The translations under genes were made by a program, and so were the position numbers. From NCBI GenBank assembly GCA_945643635.1, contig CALZFC010000021.1:2864501-2928500 (forward strand): a stretch of 64,000 nucleotides of DNA, read 5' to 3'. This document shows, in pieces, positions 1 to 14,552 of this stretch. The DNA is from Allodiplogaster sudhausi (Eukaryota; Nematoda; Chromadorea; Rhabditida; Diplogasteridae). Under the pieces are notes generated by a model. It searched no databases. It saw only the letters and a list, made by a program, of their open reading frames with translations, and was not told the origin of the DNA. Every line of letters starts with the position of its first letter. Positions within the stretch are counted from its first letter, which is position 1.

Positions 1-155
1 TTATAAGAAGAGAAGAAGAAAAATCAGCGACACTAAGAAAGCATACGATTAAAAATGCCTCGCGACGGACGAGTGAAGGCGTGAGCACCAAACGCGACAT
101 AATACGAGAGTGAGAATCTTACTCACCACACTTCTATAATCATCTCACGTACATA

Positions 156-785
156 CAGTCCCGCCCAGGATCTTGGTACCAAGGACGCGTCGGACGATTC
201 GGACGCTTCCAAATGCATCCTCGTTCATAACTATTGTTCTAGGAAAAACTAAAACATTTTAAATGATACATTAGGTTGCTTATAGAGAGCGGGTGCTACT
301 GTTAAAAAATCGATAATTTCTAATCATTTGATAATGATTTATCAGTTTTTGCCTATAAAAATTTCATTTTTAATATTTTTCAATAAAATTTTTCCTGTAC
401 CATTATTTTGTCTCTACTGTCTCTGCGAATCTTTTCATCATATGAACATGAATGATAAGGTCTGTTTTATCGATTTCCGTTATCAATGATAAAATCTGTT
501 ATATTATTATTTGTGGATATGAGTAGAGACAAAATAATGGTACAGGAAAAATTTCATTGAAAAATATTAAAAATGAAACTTTTTATAGGCAAAAACTGAT
601 AAATCCTTATCAAATGATTAGAAATTATCGATTTTTTAACAGTAGCACCCGCTCTCTATAAGCAACCTAATGTATCATTTAAAATATTTTCGTTTTTCCT
701 AGAACAATAGTTATGAACGAGGATGCATTTGGAAGCGTCCGAATCGTCCGACGCGTCCTTGGTACCAAGATCCTGGGCGGGACTG
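156..785. mobile_element. Tc1/mariner-like palindromic MITE with long TIRs
   Basis: Positions 156-418 are nearly the reverse complement of 523-785, giving arms of about 263 bp around a loop of about 100 bp. The ends read CAGTCCCGCCCAGG... and its complement, each flanked by TA (154-155 and 786-787), which matches the TACAGT...ACTGTA ends and TA target duplication of Tc1/mariner elements. The similarity extends a few bases beyond the TA on both sides. No transposase frame is present, so the element is non-autonomous. The arms differ at only a few bases, suggesting a fairly recent insertion or a constraint on pairing. Confidence 0.8.
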
Positions 786-795
786 TATGTATGTG

Positions 796-3147
796 TCTAT
801 CTGGACTTCTACACTTCTTTCCTCTACACCTCTTTAACCCTTTTTCACTGATCTTTGCTATCACACGTTCGAGCTCTCTCTCTCTCTCTCTCTTTTCTCG
901 CGCCCTCTCTTATTTCATCTGTCTCTCTCTCTCTTCCCTTAATTCCCTCTCCCGCTAAGATAACTCCGTTCCCAACTTGTCAATGCTCGTCTAAGTGGTT
1001 GCGGGGAATGAAAGGTCGACCAATCCGTCATGAGTGTGCAGACACCTGTTTACATAACTGAGAACCTTCTCTAATCTCTTTTTCATACCCGCTTCTTGCC
1101 TCTCTCTCTCTCTCTCCAACTTTCGCTCTATATCGCCCGTTTTTCTTGCTCAATTTTCTCTCTCTCAATGATCCGCTCTAGCTTTCTCTGCCTCTTTCTT
1201 GCTCATCATCAGCCACGTAAAGGTGGCCGGGATGAAACGATGTTGCGCTAAAAGAATAGGAGCAAAGCGAAACTTATTGCGGATACCACGTGAAATGTTG
1301 TTGATGAGGCAGTGTGAATAGAGAGAGAGAGAAAGGGGAGAGAGAAATGTAGAGAAGAGAGGGAGAGAAATCGAAGGAGTGTTATTGAAAAAAGTCGAAA
1401 ATTTAAAGCATAAAGGCAGGCAGAAGGCGATACATAAAGGTAAAGGAAAGAAACCATTATATGTATTATAGGCATGGCAAGCAAAAGCAACAAGGAAAAA
1501 AAGGGTGGCTTTTGCGCAGCTACTGAGAAGGAGAGAGTAGAAAAAGAGAAGAAGTAAATGCAGAGAGGCGACGACCATGCGGATGAGTAAGGCGACTGCG
1601 AGTATGAGTTGGGGGGGAGGGAGCAAGTCAGGAAGGGAAGGTATTGGCCAGAGAAGCAGAGGGATATGAAGGAAGAGAGAGACAGAGAGATATGGTGGAA
1701 GACAGAGTGAGAGAGAGAGAGTGAGTAGATAGAAAGATAGGAGGAGGAAGGCAACTCACAGCTTCTCCTCCCTCTTTCTCCCTCTGGCATCGAACCACAA
1801 GAATAACAGAGGAGATAGAGGAAGGCGAGTAGAGGAAGAGAAAGAAAGATAAAACAAGTAGACATCAAGGAGCCATGATAGGTAGGAGGCCACTCTCACA
1901 ACAAAAGGAATGCTGCAGGAGTCTTTATTTGGTTCGAATGCTCAAGTCAGTAAATCTTCGCTCAAGAGGCCAAAATATTTTTCTTTTCTGGAATAAAAAA
2001 AACAGTTGTTGCGAAGAAGGTAGTTTGTGTGGTGGCTAGACTTCGAGCTTAGCTGTCTGTCTGCTAATTATTGGCTCGACGAGTTGAGACTTATTGCTGA
2101 ATTAGAACCATTCAAAAAAACATAGTAATCTTAAAATGCTGGCCAAGCAATGCAGACTTTCCTGACTTTCTTGTGCATCTCTCTTTTCCAACCACTTTGC
2201 ATGTCTTCCCGCCATGCCACCCCTTCATTATCTGGAGATAGAAGACGATGAAGAAGGAGAAGACGAAGAAAAGGAAAGAGAAAAATGAGAATGAGTCGTG
2301 GATTTCCATATGTGGTGGCTCTCACTTGGACTGAGAAAATGGTGAGAGCGCGCGGAAGCAGAGCATTGAATACATTCATACATGCAAGGGGCATGAGTGC
2401 AATTCGATGAGTTGTAGGGGAGAGAGAAAGAGAGATCGACAGAGAAGGAAAGAGAGAGAGAAGGAGACAGAAAGAGAGACAGAGAGAGAGAAGAGAGAGA
2501 AGAGAGAAAAGAGAGAGAGAAAAGAGAGAGACAGAAAGAAAGAGAGAGAAAGAGAGAGAAAAAGAGGAAGAGAAAGAGGGAAGGAATTAATGTGAGGAAG
2601 ACAGAGAAAGAGAGAATGATGTATGTATAGTGGGATGGGATACAGAGAGGGAGAGATAGGGTGAGAGAGAATGAACAGCTCCTCTTCCGCTCTCGGATGA
2701 CGAGTGAAAGAACTGGCAGGGAGTATTGAGGGGGGGGGGGCTCCTGCTGCTGCCAGGCTGCCTCCGGGCGGCTCAGCAGGCGCAGACCTCCTACACACAG
2801 ATAAACAAGAAGAGTACCAGCAAAACCACAAAAATCGGAACATAACAGAGTTAAATGAGAAAAGAGAAAGAGAGAGAGAGAATTTAAGAGAAAGAACATG
2901 ATTCTGTGACGATGAGACTGCTCAAAACTTAAAGAGGAAGTGATAGACGGTGAAAGAATGAGGTGATAGAGAAAGAGAGAAAAAGCAGGAAGAGTCCTTC
3001 AGCTGGACGATTCACGACCTTGTGCCGACCAAGCAATAAGCGTGAAAAAATAACGGCACTCTCCTATTTTACGAGCAGCCACGACTTTGGCTTGATGAGA
3101 TAGCCTCGGGAACGACTGCGGTCGCAGGACTGGACAGAGAGGTGGGC

Positions 3148-3191
<44 letters not shown>

Positions 3192-6100
3192 GGAGAAAGG
3201 GAGAGAGAGTTACAGAAGGAGAGAGAGTTGAAAGAGAGGGTGGCTGTCGCCCTCTCGCTCTTCTGCTTCTACTCTTTTTATCATACTTTATCGTTCCCTT
3301 TCATGCCTTTCACTCTTTGCTCTTTCGTTCCGGCTAACTTTCCATCTCATATCTTCTTCTTTCGTTTGCCCATGCACCTCAATTTAACTTTGTGGATCGC
3401 CTTTCATTTACTGTTTTATTCCTCCAAATCCTTTCGTTGGCGTTACTTTTCACAAAAATAAATGTGAGGTAAACCTCGAAGGCGTGATGAGGGGGAAAGG
3501 TTTAAACAGTTGCCAGAGTGAGAGAGAGAGAGAGAGTGGAGACATAGAGATGGAGAGAAAGAGAAAGACGGTAAGAAAGAAAGGTTGAGACGAAGAATCA
3601 TGGATATTTAGGAAACGTTAACTTATATGATGCCGGCTAGCAAGTTAAAGAAGAACAAATGCAGAAACTTTGAAAAGTTACTAAAGAAAGAGATACGGAA
3701 AGTCTAAACAGTGAAAGAAAAAATGAAATGTGAAGATAAGCGCGAATAGAGAGCGAGATAGAGGAGAGATAAAGAAATGTATGCAGATGTCTTCAGTAAG
3801 CTTTAGCTTTCGTTTATCAATAAAAAAACAGACATATTTGCCGATTCCTCGTATTCATTCCAATAGAAAAAAGGGAATTCAACATGCCGAAGAATGTCTG
3901 GTTGAGATGTCGTAGGATGGATTTTGTGTATGAAAGATGCAAGAAATGTGAGGAATAGCAACATAGAGAAGACGGAGAAAGATTGAGCTAAAAAATATAA
4001 CTAATGAGGGAGAGAAGAGATCGACAGGGAGAGAGAGGGGGAGAGGGACAGAGAGACAGAGAGAAATTCATGCCAAAGAGGTAGCAGAAAACAGCAAGCA
4101 ATCAGCGTGTCAGAGAGGGCAAATTGATTAAGTTGACACGGAAGGCCAAGGAGATAAAACGAGAGAGATCCAGCGAATCACAGGAAGCCTTAGGTCACAA
4201 GACAGTGCAAAACGAAAGAGAGTGGAAATCGAAGAAGTAGATGAAGAAAAAAATGTTGCAAGATTGCCCGAGAACGGAGGCCGGGGGTCGGGCGAAGTTG
4301 GAGAGAGAGAGAGTGAGACACAGAAAGAACGAGACAGTAGATAGAGATAGACCTAGTGAGAGAGACAGACAGATAGGGAAAGAAAATAGAGTGCGCGGGA
4401 GAGCGGGCGAATGGCAAAATGGATTTGTCGCCATTTTTCTCCGTGACTTTGACTTTACGGAAGACGAAGAAAATGCTGATGAAGAAGAAGGAGAAGCCTG
4501 TCGGGCAAGCCAGAAATGCCAAGGGCAACAAAAGCTAAAGGCAAGAAAAAATATTAAGAAGAAAAAAAGATAGTTATCATTCTCAGAAAGCACTATAAAC
4601 ACTGCGTGGAAAAGCATCGTTGTGGTATCCTTCTCATAATTTGAGGAAAGCAATATTCTCCATGCACTTGGCAAGCATAATACGAACAGTAGGTACGAAA
4701 AGTGTAAATGGTTAGCATTTTCGAAGAATAGCAAGAAACAACGGCTTGCGTGCGGAATCATTGTTTGAGGAAATTTAGTAGGGGACTAAATAGAGCTGCA
4801 TAGTGCGACTGAAGAGTGGGTGCATGGTAGGCCCTAGTGGATGAGGTGGGTGGCGGCGGCCAGCCGCCTTTCAGCCCGGTCCGGCGGCCGGCGCGTCCTG
4901 CCCTCTTTCTTCTTCGTTCCATACGCGTGCACGCGCGCGCTCTACAAGCTCCGCCCCTCTAGTGAGGGGAGGGGGGGGGAGGCCTCCAGGAGGCCGCGCG
5001 GAAAAGTGCCTTTTCGTCTACTTCCCTCCCCCTCCCTCAACAAATGGAAACGGCAAACACAAAGTGGCAATGCAAGCAAGAGGAAAGAGATGAAGCATGC
5101 CCCACGCCCTGTCTCCGGGCCTCTCGAGGCGGAGAGAAAGGCAAAAAAGGGGGCGCGACAGAAGCATCCAGCCGCAGGCTAGAGATTTGGCTAATAAAAG
5201 CTCCACGGTGGACGCGCACTTGTGCTCTGCCCCTCCCCTCCCCCCCCCACCCCCTCCAGACCGCTTTTCATCTCTCTTTTCTCTTCTCTTATGCTTATTA
5301 TTAGCCTAGAGCAACATTTTTTTTAGCCCTTCTTCGTACATTTGCATGAATATATACGCTATGTAAGTATATGAATAAGAAGTTGCATATTTCTTTCTTT
5401 TTTCCGCCAATCGCTCAGATTTCACAAACCTCTTAAACGTTTTTTCGTTGCATTCTTTGCCACTTCTTTCCTGACTACAAATTCCAGTTCATATCGATTA
5501 AGAGAAGCTAAAAAAGTGAGGAAGAAATAGATGTTTGCCTTTGATATTATTTGACTGGAGTTCGTGTACACACAAGCTACTGATGTTAGCTTTCAACGTT
5601 TGTGTGGAAGGATGTGTCCCGGCTTCAAATTTTGCATTCTAAGTTATGCGTAATTCACGGGAGCCTTCGAGGAAGTGCCTTGAAGTTGGCTAGTGGAAAA
5701 GAGAGTGAAGGTGAAATGCAGAGATTGGAAGAAAAATCGTGTAAAGGAATGCAGAGAGAGAAAGAGAGAGCGAGAAAGCGAGAGCGAGAGAGAGAGAGAG
5801 AGTAATGGAGGAACTAAGATAGATGCAGACGACCCGGGAAGTAAGGGCAGTGCAGCAAAGTGTGGGAGTGGCCGGGGTAATGGTGTGGAGCAAGTGGGGG
5901 GGGGGGGGGAGGGGTTTGGGGTAAAGCGCTTCTTGAAGCAGACGAAGGAGGGATGAAGAGAAAGAAAGAGGGGCAAGACAGAGAGAAGAGAGAGAGAGGA
6001 TCCCAAGGTGTCCCGGTTGCTCCAAGTATTCATCGTACAGACAAGAAAGTTCGCTTGGTAAGTTGGAGAAAGCAAAATCTGGAGCGGTCGAAAAGATCAG

Positions 6101-6382
6101 TTAGAAATGGAGAGAGAGAAAAAGAAAAAGCAAAGAGAGAGAGGAAAAGAAAGTCAGAAAGAGAGCGATAGAACAACAAAAAGAGAGAGAGAGAGAGTGC
6201 ACGCCCAACGTGGGGAGGACTTCGAGAGCCAAAAAGAGGAAAGAGGATGTGCCAAGCCATCCCTCCCCCCCCCTCCACCCTCACAAATCTCGGCCCGAGG
6301 CACTACAGAGCAAAGGGCAGCGACATGCACTGGCTAGCTGTGCGATGCTCTTGAGCGGCTTCCGATAAAACATTCAGATGTA

Positions 6383-6414
<32 letters not shown>

Positions 6415-7628
6415 TAGAGGGAAAAGTAAGAAAGAGAGAAAGAGTCTTGCCAAGTACTTGTATGTGTAGTGGTCAGCGACAACGGAAGACGATGGCCTAC
6501 GGGGGCAATAGTACGATTATCGCAATGAGGCCTTGTTGCCCTGCCTCGTCCCATCCTCCCCCTCCCACTGACCACTCCCTCTGACCCCTTTTCCAATCGT
6601 GCGCAATCTCCTGTCTGACCAAGTATAATTTTCAATTTTCACCATTTATTTCCGGTTTCCGTTCTAACTTCCTCTATTAGAGCAAAATTTCGCAATAATC
6701 AAATGGAAATTTAATGCCAACTTTCTGGCAATTTAACATGAGAAAAACGAGAAGAGGAACGAACACAACAGAAGAAGCGCAGCATATTTGAAAAGGCTGG
6801 AAGAGTGGAGTCGGAGATGCCGAATTGACGGAAACCGAAGGAGACCCCGACTGAACTACATAAGCGCCTCTTCTCAGAAGGCGACGGTAGTGTGAGACGT
6901 GAGAACTGTGGGAGGAACGATGGAAAGGCTCCCTTAAGAAAGAGAGAGAGAGAGAGCGAGAGGAGAAGAAGGTAAATGCGAGAATTGAATTGCAAAGTCA
7001 ATGGGGGGTTCCCGAGCAATTCTCTACGATTGCTCTAAAGCCATCAGGAGCTCAAGAGAGTTTTTTTTCGGTTCGAAGTTTTACGTGCAAATATTTAAAT
7101 TCTGGAGCGTATAGTGAATGGAAAAAAACAACCAAGGAAGACTTCGATCTAGAAAAAATTAAGAACAGTAATGAAAAAAGAAAGAGATGAAAAGCGACTG
7201 GTCACCCCTCCACTCACTCACTCACACTCACTCTCTCCTATCTATGCCTCTCCCCTCTCCCTCTCTATCTCTTGTACTTTCTTCACTCTTTCTTTCTGTC
7301 TGTGCTTTTTTCTCTCTCTCTCTCAACTTCTCCCTCTTGTTCTCTTTCTCAGTTTCTCCACATTTCTCTCTTTCTCTTTCTCTCTCTCCCTGCTGTTGGC
7401 CGAATACCGCCAGAAGCTACCGCCACAGTGAAATATGATCGCATAGGCAGAGCAAGTCGGAAGAGTCAGAAAGTATAAGAGCAACTCAAGTAATGGCGGT
7501 GAGAGAGAGGAAGGAGCAAGGGAGATGAAGAGATGGAGAGATGCAGACTGATAAAGAGACAAAGAGGTTGAAGTATAAACGAACATAGGGGAAATGCGGG
7601 AAAGGGAATGGAAGAAAGTAATAGAGAT

Positions 7629-7670
<42 letters not shown>

Positions 7671-8471
7671 AGAGACATAGATACTGAAAGAGACAGTAGC
7701 AACGAAGGTCGAGGATGATGAGATGAGGAAATGAGTAATGATGGACAAGTGGCCGAGAGCAGGAGAGAGTGGCAGAGAAAGAGAGCGAGCAAGCAGCTAA
7801 AAGGCGCGCAGTGGCCATATGCAAGGGCTAACTAGGAGTATGGAACGGATAAGGGAGAGCTTGACAATGAGGATGAAGCTGGAGAGAGAAGTAACTCCAA
7901 GAGTCTGAGTGGAGTGCGCGAAGGAGTCCCGACGACAGAATTGCATATTAGGGAAGAGCGAGAGCCGCCATGCAACCCATTCCGAGTTCGCTTCCGAGAG
8001 GACTGCAGAGAATGACGAAGGATGGAACTTCGCTCATCGAGTATTCCCTGGCAGTTAGGCAACCCGAGTGACAGTGCAGTTATTTCTATCCATTTAATTT
8101 TATCTCCTGATCAATTCAAGGAATACAGTAAACGGAATACGATAACAGTTAGAGCCTTTCTTACGGCGACTATCTGTAAACCCATTTGCTCACAATCAGT
8201 GCCAGCCTCTAACCGATAGCTAAAATGCGAGATCAAAACTTTCTCTCCCCCTCTCTCAGCATCTGCTGGTGATACGGATGAGCAGCTTCCTTTCCTTATC
8301 CGTTCTCCCCTCTCTCCCTCTCTCCTTCTCTCTTTCTCTCTCTCTTCCACTCCTACTTATCTCTGCTAGCAATCCGGCGAAAGTGTTGGCTCGGTACGGA
8401 GGTTGAAGAGATATAGATAGAAAGAAGAAAGAAGAGAAGAGAAACTAAATGAAAGATAGAGAGAGAGAGCG

Positions 8472-8520
<49 letters not shown>

Positions 8521-10803
8521 AAGGCTGAAGCCCACACAAACACAAAAGTGCTCAATGAACCTGGGAGCTCCACCCGTGCACTACACGGCGAGCCATAAGC
8601 GGCTAATCTGGTTCTTCTGTACTATCTTCCTTTTATTTTTGAGTTTCTCCCTCTCTTTCTCTCTCACTCTCTAACTTGATGCTTGCCGACTCTCTTCTAA
8701 GGTGGCCGAACGAAAGCGTACGATGTCTTCCTCAAACGGACGAACCCCTCAAGAGGGGATCACCACTATGGCCAATCGCAAACAGCAGCAGTTCTTGTAT
8801 TGTAGCTCGCTCTCTCAGTCTTTCCATATCCCTCCCTCTCTCTCTCTCTCTGCTTCTCTTTCCCTCCCTTGATCTTTTCTCTACTCTAAGCTTGCCGCTG
8901 TGCAATTGCTCTGCCATGGTGATGATAATCGGACTTAGCAGATATGCACATAAGCACGATTCTAATGGTAATTGGGGGCTTAGGGCTTAATTTTAAATAC
9001 GGGTATGAAGGAGTAAGAAAGGTTGATTTAGAATAAGAAACGTTGATTTAGAAAAACAACGGCCGATTGTTTGGCAAGCCTCATTTACAATTACATCAAC
9101 CGTTTTGAGAAGAGCCTTCTCTCAATGATGGTCTTTCATCCATCACGGACGATCTCTGCTTCTCTCACCATCTCTCACTCACTCTTCCTCACTCCATCTC
9201 TCTGATTCGACAACTATCCCGATCGCTCTCTTCTTGTCATTATCTGCTTGCACAGCTCGCCTCACCCAACACACGTTCCACTTATGTATGTATTTCCGTT
9301 TCCATCAATCTCTTTCTCTTTCTTTCTCTCTTCCTCTTCTCTGCCTCAGTCTCTCTCTCTCTCTCTCTCTCCATTTCCACTGATTTCACCCGGCTCTAGC
9401 GCGCGTCGATCAGCAATCCTCCTATCTCCATCGCACTCATTTCTGTCTCGCTTAAAGAGTACACAATCATAACATGAATGACTAAAAAGCTGAAAGTTTC
9501 CATAAATCTTGTCAAAACACTTACTGTAACTTCTACAGTACACAGATTGTCATGAAGGAAGGAGAAGGAAACTAGAACAATTAAGATGAATAAGAGCGAC
9601 TTCAAATGTACACGCGACATACGAAAACATGAAAGTGCGCCTCCCGAGAGAAGGAAAAGGACTGGAGACTATTATTACATATTCGAGAGGAGAAGAGTTG
9701 AAATACGAGAGTGCAGGCCAGGCTGCTTGCTCTCAGCTTCATTCCTGCGCGTGAATGGAGAGAAGGAAAAGAGAGGGGGAGAGAGAGAGGGAGGGAGAGA
9801 AAGAAAGATAAAAAGGGTAGCGGAGCAAAGAAATGGCAGCCACTCTGTATGCGTGTGCTGCGAATTGGACAAAGTGGAAGAGAGAGGAAAAATGGCACGA
9901 GTGAATAGAAAGTACAGGTTTTAAATCTTTTTAAACTATTAATAAATAAAATATTAATCCTTAATAAGCAAGAAAAATATTTTTTGGCGGATAAGTAAGC
10001 GAGAGAGAGACAAGACTTCGAAAAGCTACCAGTGCAGCTTTCCAAACAGCAAAACTCAGAACAGTATATATTAATAAATTCCCCCGCTTTGCCTCATTCT
10101 TCTCCCTCTTTCGCTCGCTCTTTAACTCTCCATCTCCCTCATTTTCAATAGCTTTCTCTCTCTCTCTCTCTCTCTCTCTCGCTCATATTCATGGTCCCGT
10201 TCTCAAGAAGCAGCAGAACACGCGATGCCTAGCAGCGCATGGAGGGCTTCTTCTATGCTGCATCAGAGATGCAAGATCGAACATCGCGCAATCCTTATCC
10301 TTTGGCATCTGACGGAGAAGGAGCACGAGAAAAAAGAGATGGTAGCAAGGCGGTGATTAGCAGGAGCTGATGAGTGATAACCTGATAACCACAACAGAAT
10401 GGAAGATGACAAAATTGGAGTGAAGTCTTAGCGGACGTAAAAAGAGCAGAAGGCAGAAGACGAAGAAGAAAAAAGACCGAGCTCTCGGCACATTTTCACA
10501 TTTTCCAGACTTTTGCGGGCGGCAGCCATTTCTGGCCGTTTCTCGCCGCCGCATCCGGCACGGCATCAATCCGAGAGCAGATTTCGAATCCACTCTTCGG
10601 ACTCTTCTTCCACGCCAGCGGATAAGAAAAGCGTCCTAACGAGTGGCTGGTGCCAGAGGCAATCTTTCTATGATAAGGAGACAGAGATTTTGCGCTGGAA
10701 TCCGGCGCTGTTTAGGGACAAGCGAGAGGACGGGGCAGAGCGGCCCAGAGGGCTTGGCGCAATCACGACAAGACGCTGCCAATTATGGGCGGATGTCGAG
10801 GGC

Positions 10804-10850
<47 letters not shown>

Positions 10851-11265
10851 GGAGACAGAGAGAGGGAGAGACAGAGAGAGAGGGAGAGAGACGGTTGTGA
10901 AGAGGGCACCCGACGGTCGCGTACGCCTGCCCCGGGAGGGCAGAGATGGAGCAGCCGGGAAGTGTCAGTGGGGAGAGAGAAAGGGGGGAAACGCGAGAGC
11001 TAGAGATTTATAGAGAGAGTAAAAGAGCGGGAGAGATAGACTAGAGAGAACCTGAGTGAGTGATAGGGACACGGGCCAGAGAGTGCAAGATATGTAGCAA
11101 CAAAGATTGCGCTTGGATCGGATCCGATGTTAGCGATGATGAAGAGCGATTGGCAATAGCAGACTTGTTGGAATCGGGAGAAGGGAGAGAGAGATTGAGA
11201 GAATCAGAGAGAGTGGAGAGAATGAGCTCCACTCGCACAATGCACAGTGTTCGTTTGCTGCTATC

Positions 11266-11305
<40 letters not shown>

Positions 11306-12116
11306 CTCTCTCTTTCTCTCTCTTGCTCGCCGGCAACACTTTGTGATAGTTGTGCATCTATCACACAAGAGGTGTAAAACAAGCAAGCACCCGATTTATA
11401 GTGCTCAACATTAGAGGCCAGAAGAGAGCAGCAAGACAAGGAGAGTTCAGAAATTCGTAAAATTGGTCATTCTCAAGACATCGAAAGGTCACAGAATAAT
11501 GGGCCGAAAAAGAAGAAAATGTCTTTTTGAACTAGTAATGGTGAGAATGGAATGGGTGGTCATTCGAAGACTGTGTGGAGCATGTGACTGATTCGCAGAG
11601 GAGACACATCCATCCATCACTCTTAACACAAGCACGGGGGTCAATCGAGGAGGGCCGCCATGTAGTTCCTTTCACTGCTCTCTCTCTCTCTCCCTCTTTC
11701 TCTCTCTCTCTTTCTCTGTCTCTCTCTCTGTCTCTCTTTGTCTCTCCCTTTCTGCCTCTCTCTCTGTCTGTCTTTCTCTCTCTTCCATCCTATCCTCTCG
11801 CATAATAGCCACCTTTGACGGACGTGATCGGCCCGAGCTTCTTGCACTTCTTTTCCTCCTTCTGCGCTCGCAGCTGCGATTGGCGACAGAAGCAGCAGTA
11901 GCGATCTCAATCCGCCAACTAGGCTTTCCTTGATCTCTCTTTCTCTATCTCACTTCACGTTCTCTCTCTCCCTCTTTCTCTTCGCTCTACTCTCTCATTT
12001 TCTTTCTGATCACGGGTGAGCAGCTCCCAGAAATGGACGTCTTGTGCCAACCGTCAATCAAGGAGATGCACAGTCCATGTGCACTGGGAATCTGCGTCTC
12101 TTCTCTTTCTCTGGTC

Positions 12117-12147
<31 letters not shown>

Positions 12148-14500
12148 GTCCTAATAATCATCCAGTCGTTTTTATTCTCAATCTCCAATGTATCTTCCAT
12201 GATATCTGCGAATGAACGAAAATATTATTTGCCATCTTACTTAAATGGCATATAATCATTGCAAAAATAATTGGACCGTTGTAAATTTATGTATTTTATC
12301 TCATAAGTAAGCAATACAAGATCAATAAAGCCACGTGAATAGAAATTCTATTTAAAATGTCCAAGAGAAAAAATTTATTAATATCTTCGTTGGTTTTGTC
12401 CCGGATGCTGAGCAATTTCGTCATACGCGCTATTCTCTGCCTTCCAAGTCGATGCATGCACCCCAGTCTGTCGGATCCGATTTCATGCAACATACGAGGA
12501 GGACAGGGCCGTGTAGAGGAAAGGAAGCGAAATCCCAGAAAGAGCAGTAAGAGTAGGAAAAAGCGCTAGAGTTGTGACAGAGGAGGAAATAGGTCTAAAG
12601 CGTAGGAGAGAGAAGGAAAGTGCGAATGAGGCAGAGAGAGACAGAAAGAAACAGAGAGAGCCATCCCCAATCAAACCACTGGATAGCACACTTCCGATTA
12701 CATGCGGAAAGCGGTGTTGCGCAAGGCCAAATAGGCAGATCAGCTGATGTCCTGCTCTCCACGCCTGTTCTCTCTCCCTTTCGCTGTCTCTCTAACTCTC
12801 CTTCACTCTATCCCATCCTATTTCACGCTTTCTCTCCTTCTCCTTCTTACACTCTCCGTTGGCCACTTACAGACATTTGGTGAACAAGCCTGACGGGATT
12901 CAGAGAGCGGGTCCACTCAATTGATTACAGTAAATGTTTTTGTCATTGCTTCAAACAATGAACATCAATGTGTAGCCAGAAGGGAATTTTTCCCAAGGAT
13001 AGTTTGAGTACGAACTCGAGAGAAGGAGCGAGAGAGAGAGATGAAAAGAGAGAGAGAGAGAGAATGCAATTGAGGTAAACTGAGGTGGAGTGCTGGAGGA
13101 ATAGGAGGGCGATGACGAAGATATTATGATGATTGGCTGCGCTGCAGGAAGATTAGACGACGGACAGAGAGCTTTGGCCCGGAAGCGCGGCTTGGGCCGC
13201 CTTATTTGAAATTGAATCTGACCCATATGCACCCCCTCTCTGTGTATTTGTGTCCTCCAGAGCGAGCCCCATTTTTGTGGCTCCCCCGCTGCGCCACCTG
13301 GCGAGCTCGTGATGGCCTAGATTGTCGACAGCTTTCGGCTGGCCTCTCCTGGCTTACTTTCTTAGGTTACCATGGAAGAGAGATCGCCGCAGGGCTTCTT
13401 CTTCTGCCCCACCCCCTCTCCACTCGCTTCTTATGCTTTCTCGTGGTAAACATCCTAATCCCCAAATGACCTCTGCATAGAAGGCATACAACATACACAC
13501 CAACAGTAATGAGCGGAGCAGGGAATAACAACCATTGGGGAAATGTGCCTAACATCCTAGCCGTATTTTAGAAAAGAATAAAAACATAATTCTTAATGTA
13601 CTATTAAAAACACTTTCCTTGTTGACTATCCAGAATGCTCTTCATTCAATGACGCATGCATGGAACAATAGTCTTCCTCCTAATTGTGTCTCTGGACGAG
13701 ACTCAAGGATATGTTAGGAGCTGTTTAAGAGAGGGTTGAGTGGATTGGAGGGGGCAGAGGTACACGAACATCGCTTCTTGGCAGAGGCCGTGGGAGTGGC
13801 AGCAGCCGGCGCGCCGCAGCGGGAGGCCTGCCGCCAGCCGCCAGCCAAGAGACGACAGCTCGCGCCCAAGTCAACGAGGCAAATTGAGTGAGCATCTTGC
13901 ACTCGTGGAGAGGGTATGTAAAGTGCACATTAACTTTTCTTACTTCATTTACGGTGCATAGAGCAGTCGCGAAAGTAGAGTATTCTATGATATGGCGATG
14001 AGTAAAAATTTCAAGGGCAGGGTAAGGTGACCCTTGAGAGCATGCAATCTTTAACGATTAAATTAAAAGCCTTTAAAGCGTGAAGTTAAACAAAATAGGG
14101 CTGATTGTGATTAGAGGGAGGACTTGCAGGGTAGGAGGATAATTGATGATTACACTTGAAATCACAGAAATGCAGAAAGGAGAAGCGAAAACAAGTGCAC
14201 GTGCAAATGTAAAGGAAGTGTTATTGGAGCCATGGAAGCATTAGGATCTAATTGGCCTGGCCGATCATTTAGAACATTATAGACAATGCCGAAAAATATT
14301 AACTGATCGTGAGTATCTTCTTTGTCTGATCATGTAGAAGAGGAAATGTCCGAGGAAATAATTGTTTTATTATTTAATTACATATATACAGGTAGAGCGC
14401 CTTGAAGTTTTGTAGCTTTTGTAATTCGTGCTACTGCCTCGAGGTTAGATTTTTCCATAGAATGTGCCATAGAAATTTTCCATAGAACTTCGGCAACCAT
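796..14500. repeat. Long non-coding tract rich in (GA)n and (CT)n
   Basis: Nearly 14 kb of interrupted polypurine and polypyrimidine sequence. The purest runs are near 3152-3191, 7632-7668, 8477-8516 and 10807-10843 (GA) and near 10155-10182 and 11269-11302 (CT). The purine-rich strand switches repeatedly. All long frames here are arginine/glutamate or serine/leucine low-complexity products of these repeats. I see no splice-consistent gene and no recognisable domain. Short GC-rich patches lie at about 4846-5000 and 13755-13870. It could be intergenic regulatory DNA or a giant intron; the sequence alone does not decide. Confidence 0.6.
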
Positions 14501-14552
14501 TCGCTAATCTCTTAAATGATTTTTAATCATTAAAAAAATCCGATATAGCATG

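Noticed and set aside
2228..2899. Long Ser/Leu-rich and Arg/Glu-rich frames in the first 14 kb and similar tracts elsewhere
   Set aside because: They are translations of (CT)n and (GA)n repeats, occur in several frames and on both strands at once, and show no domain or splice structure.
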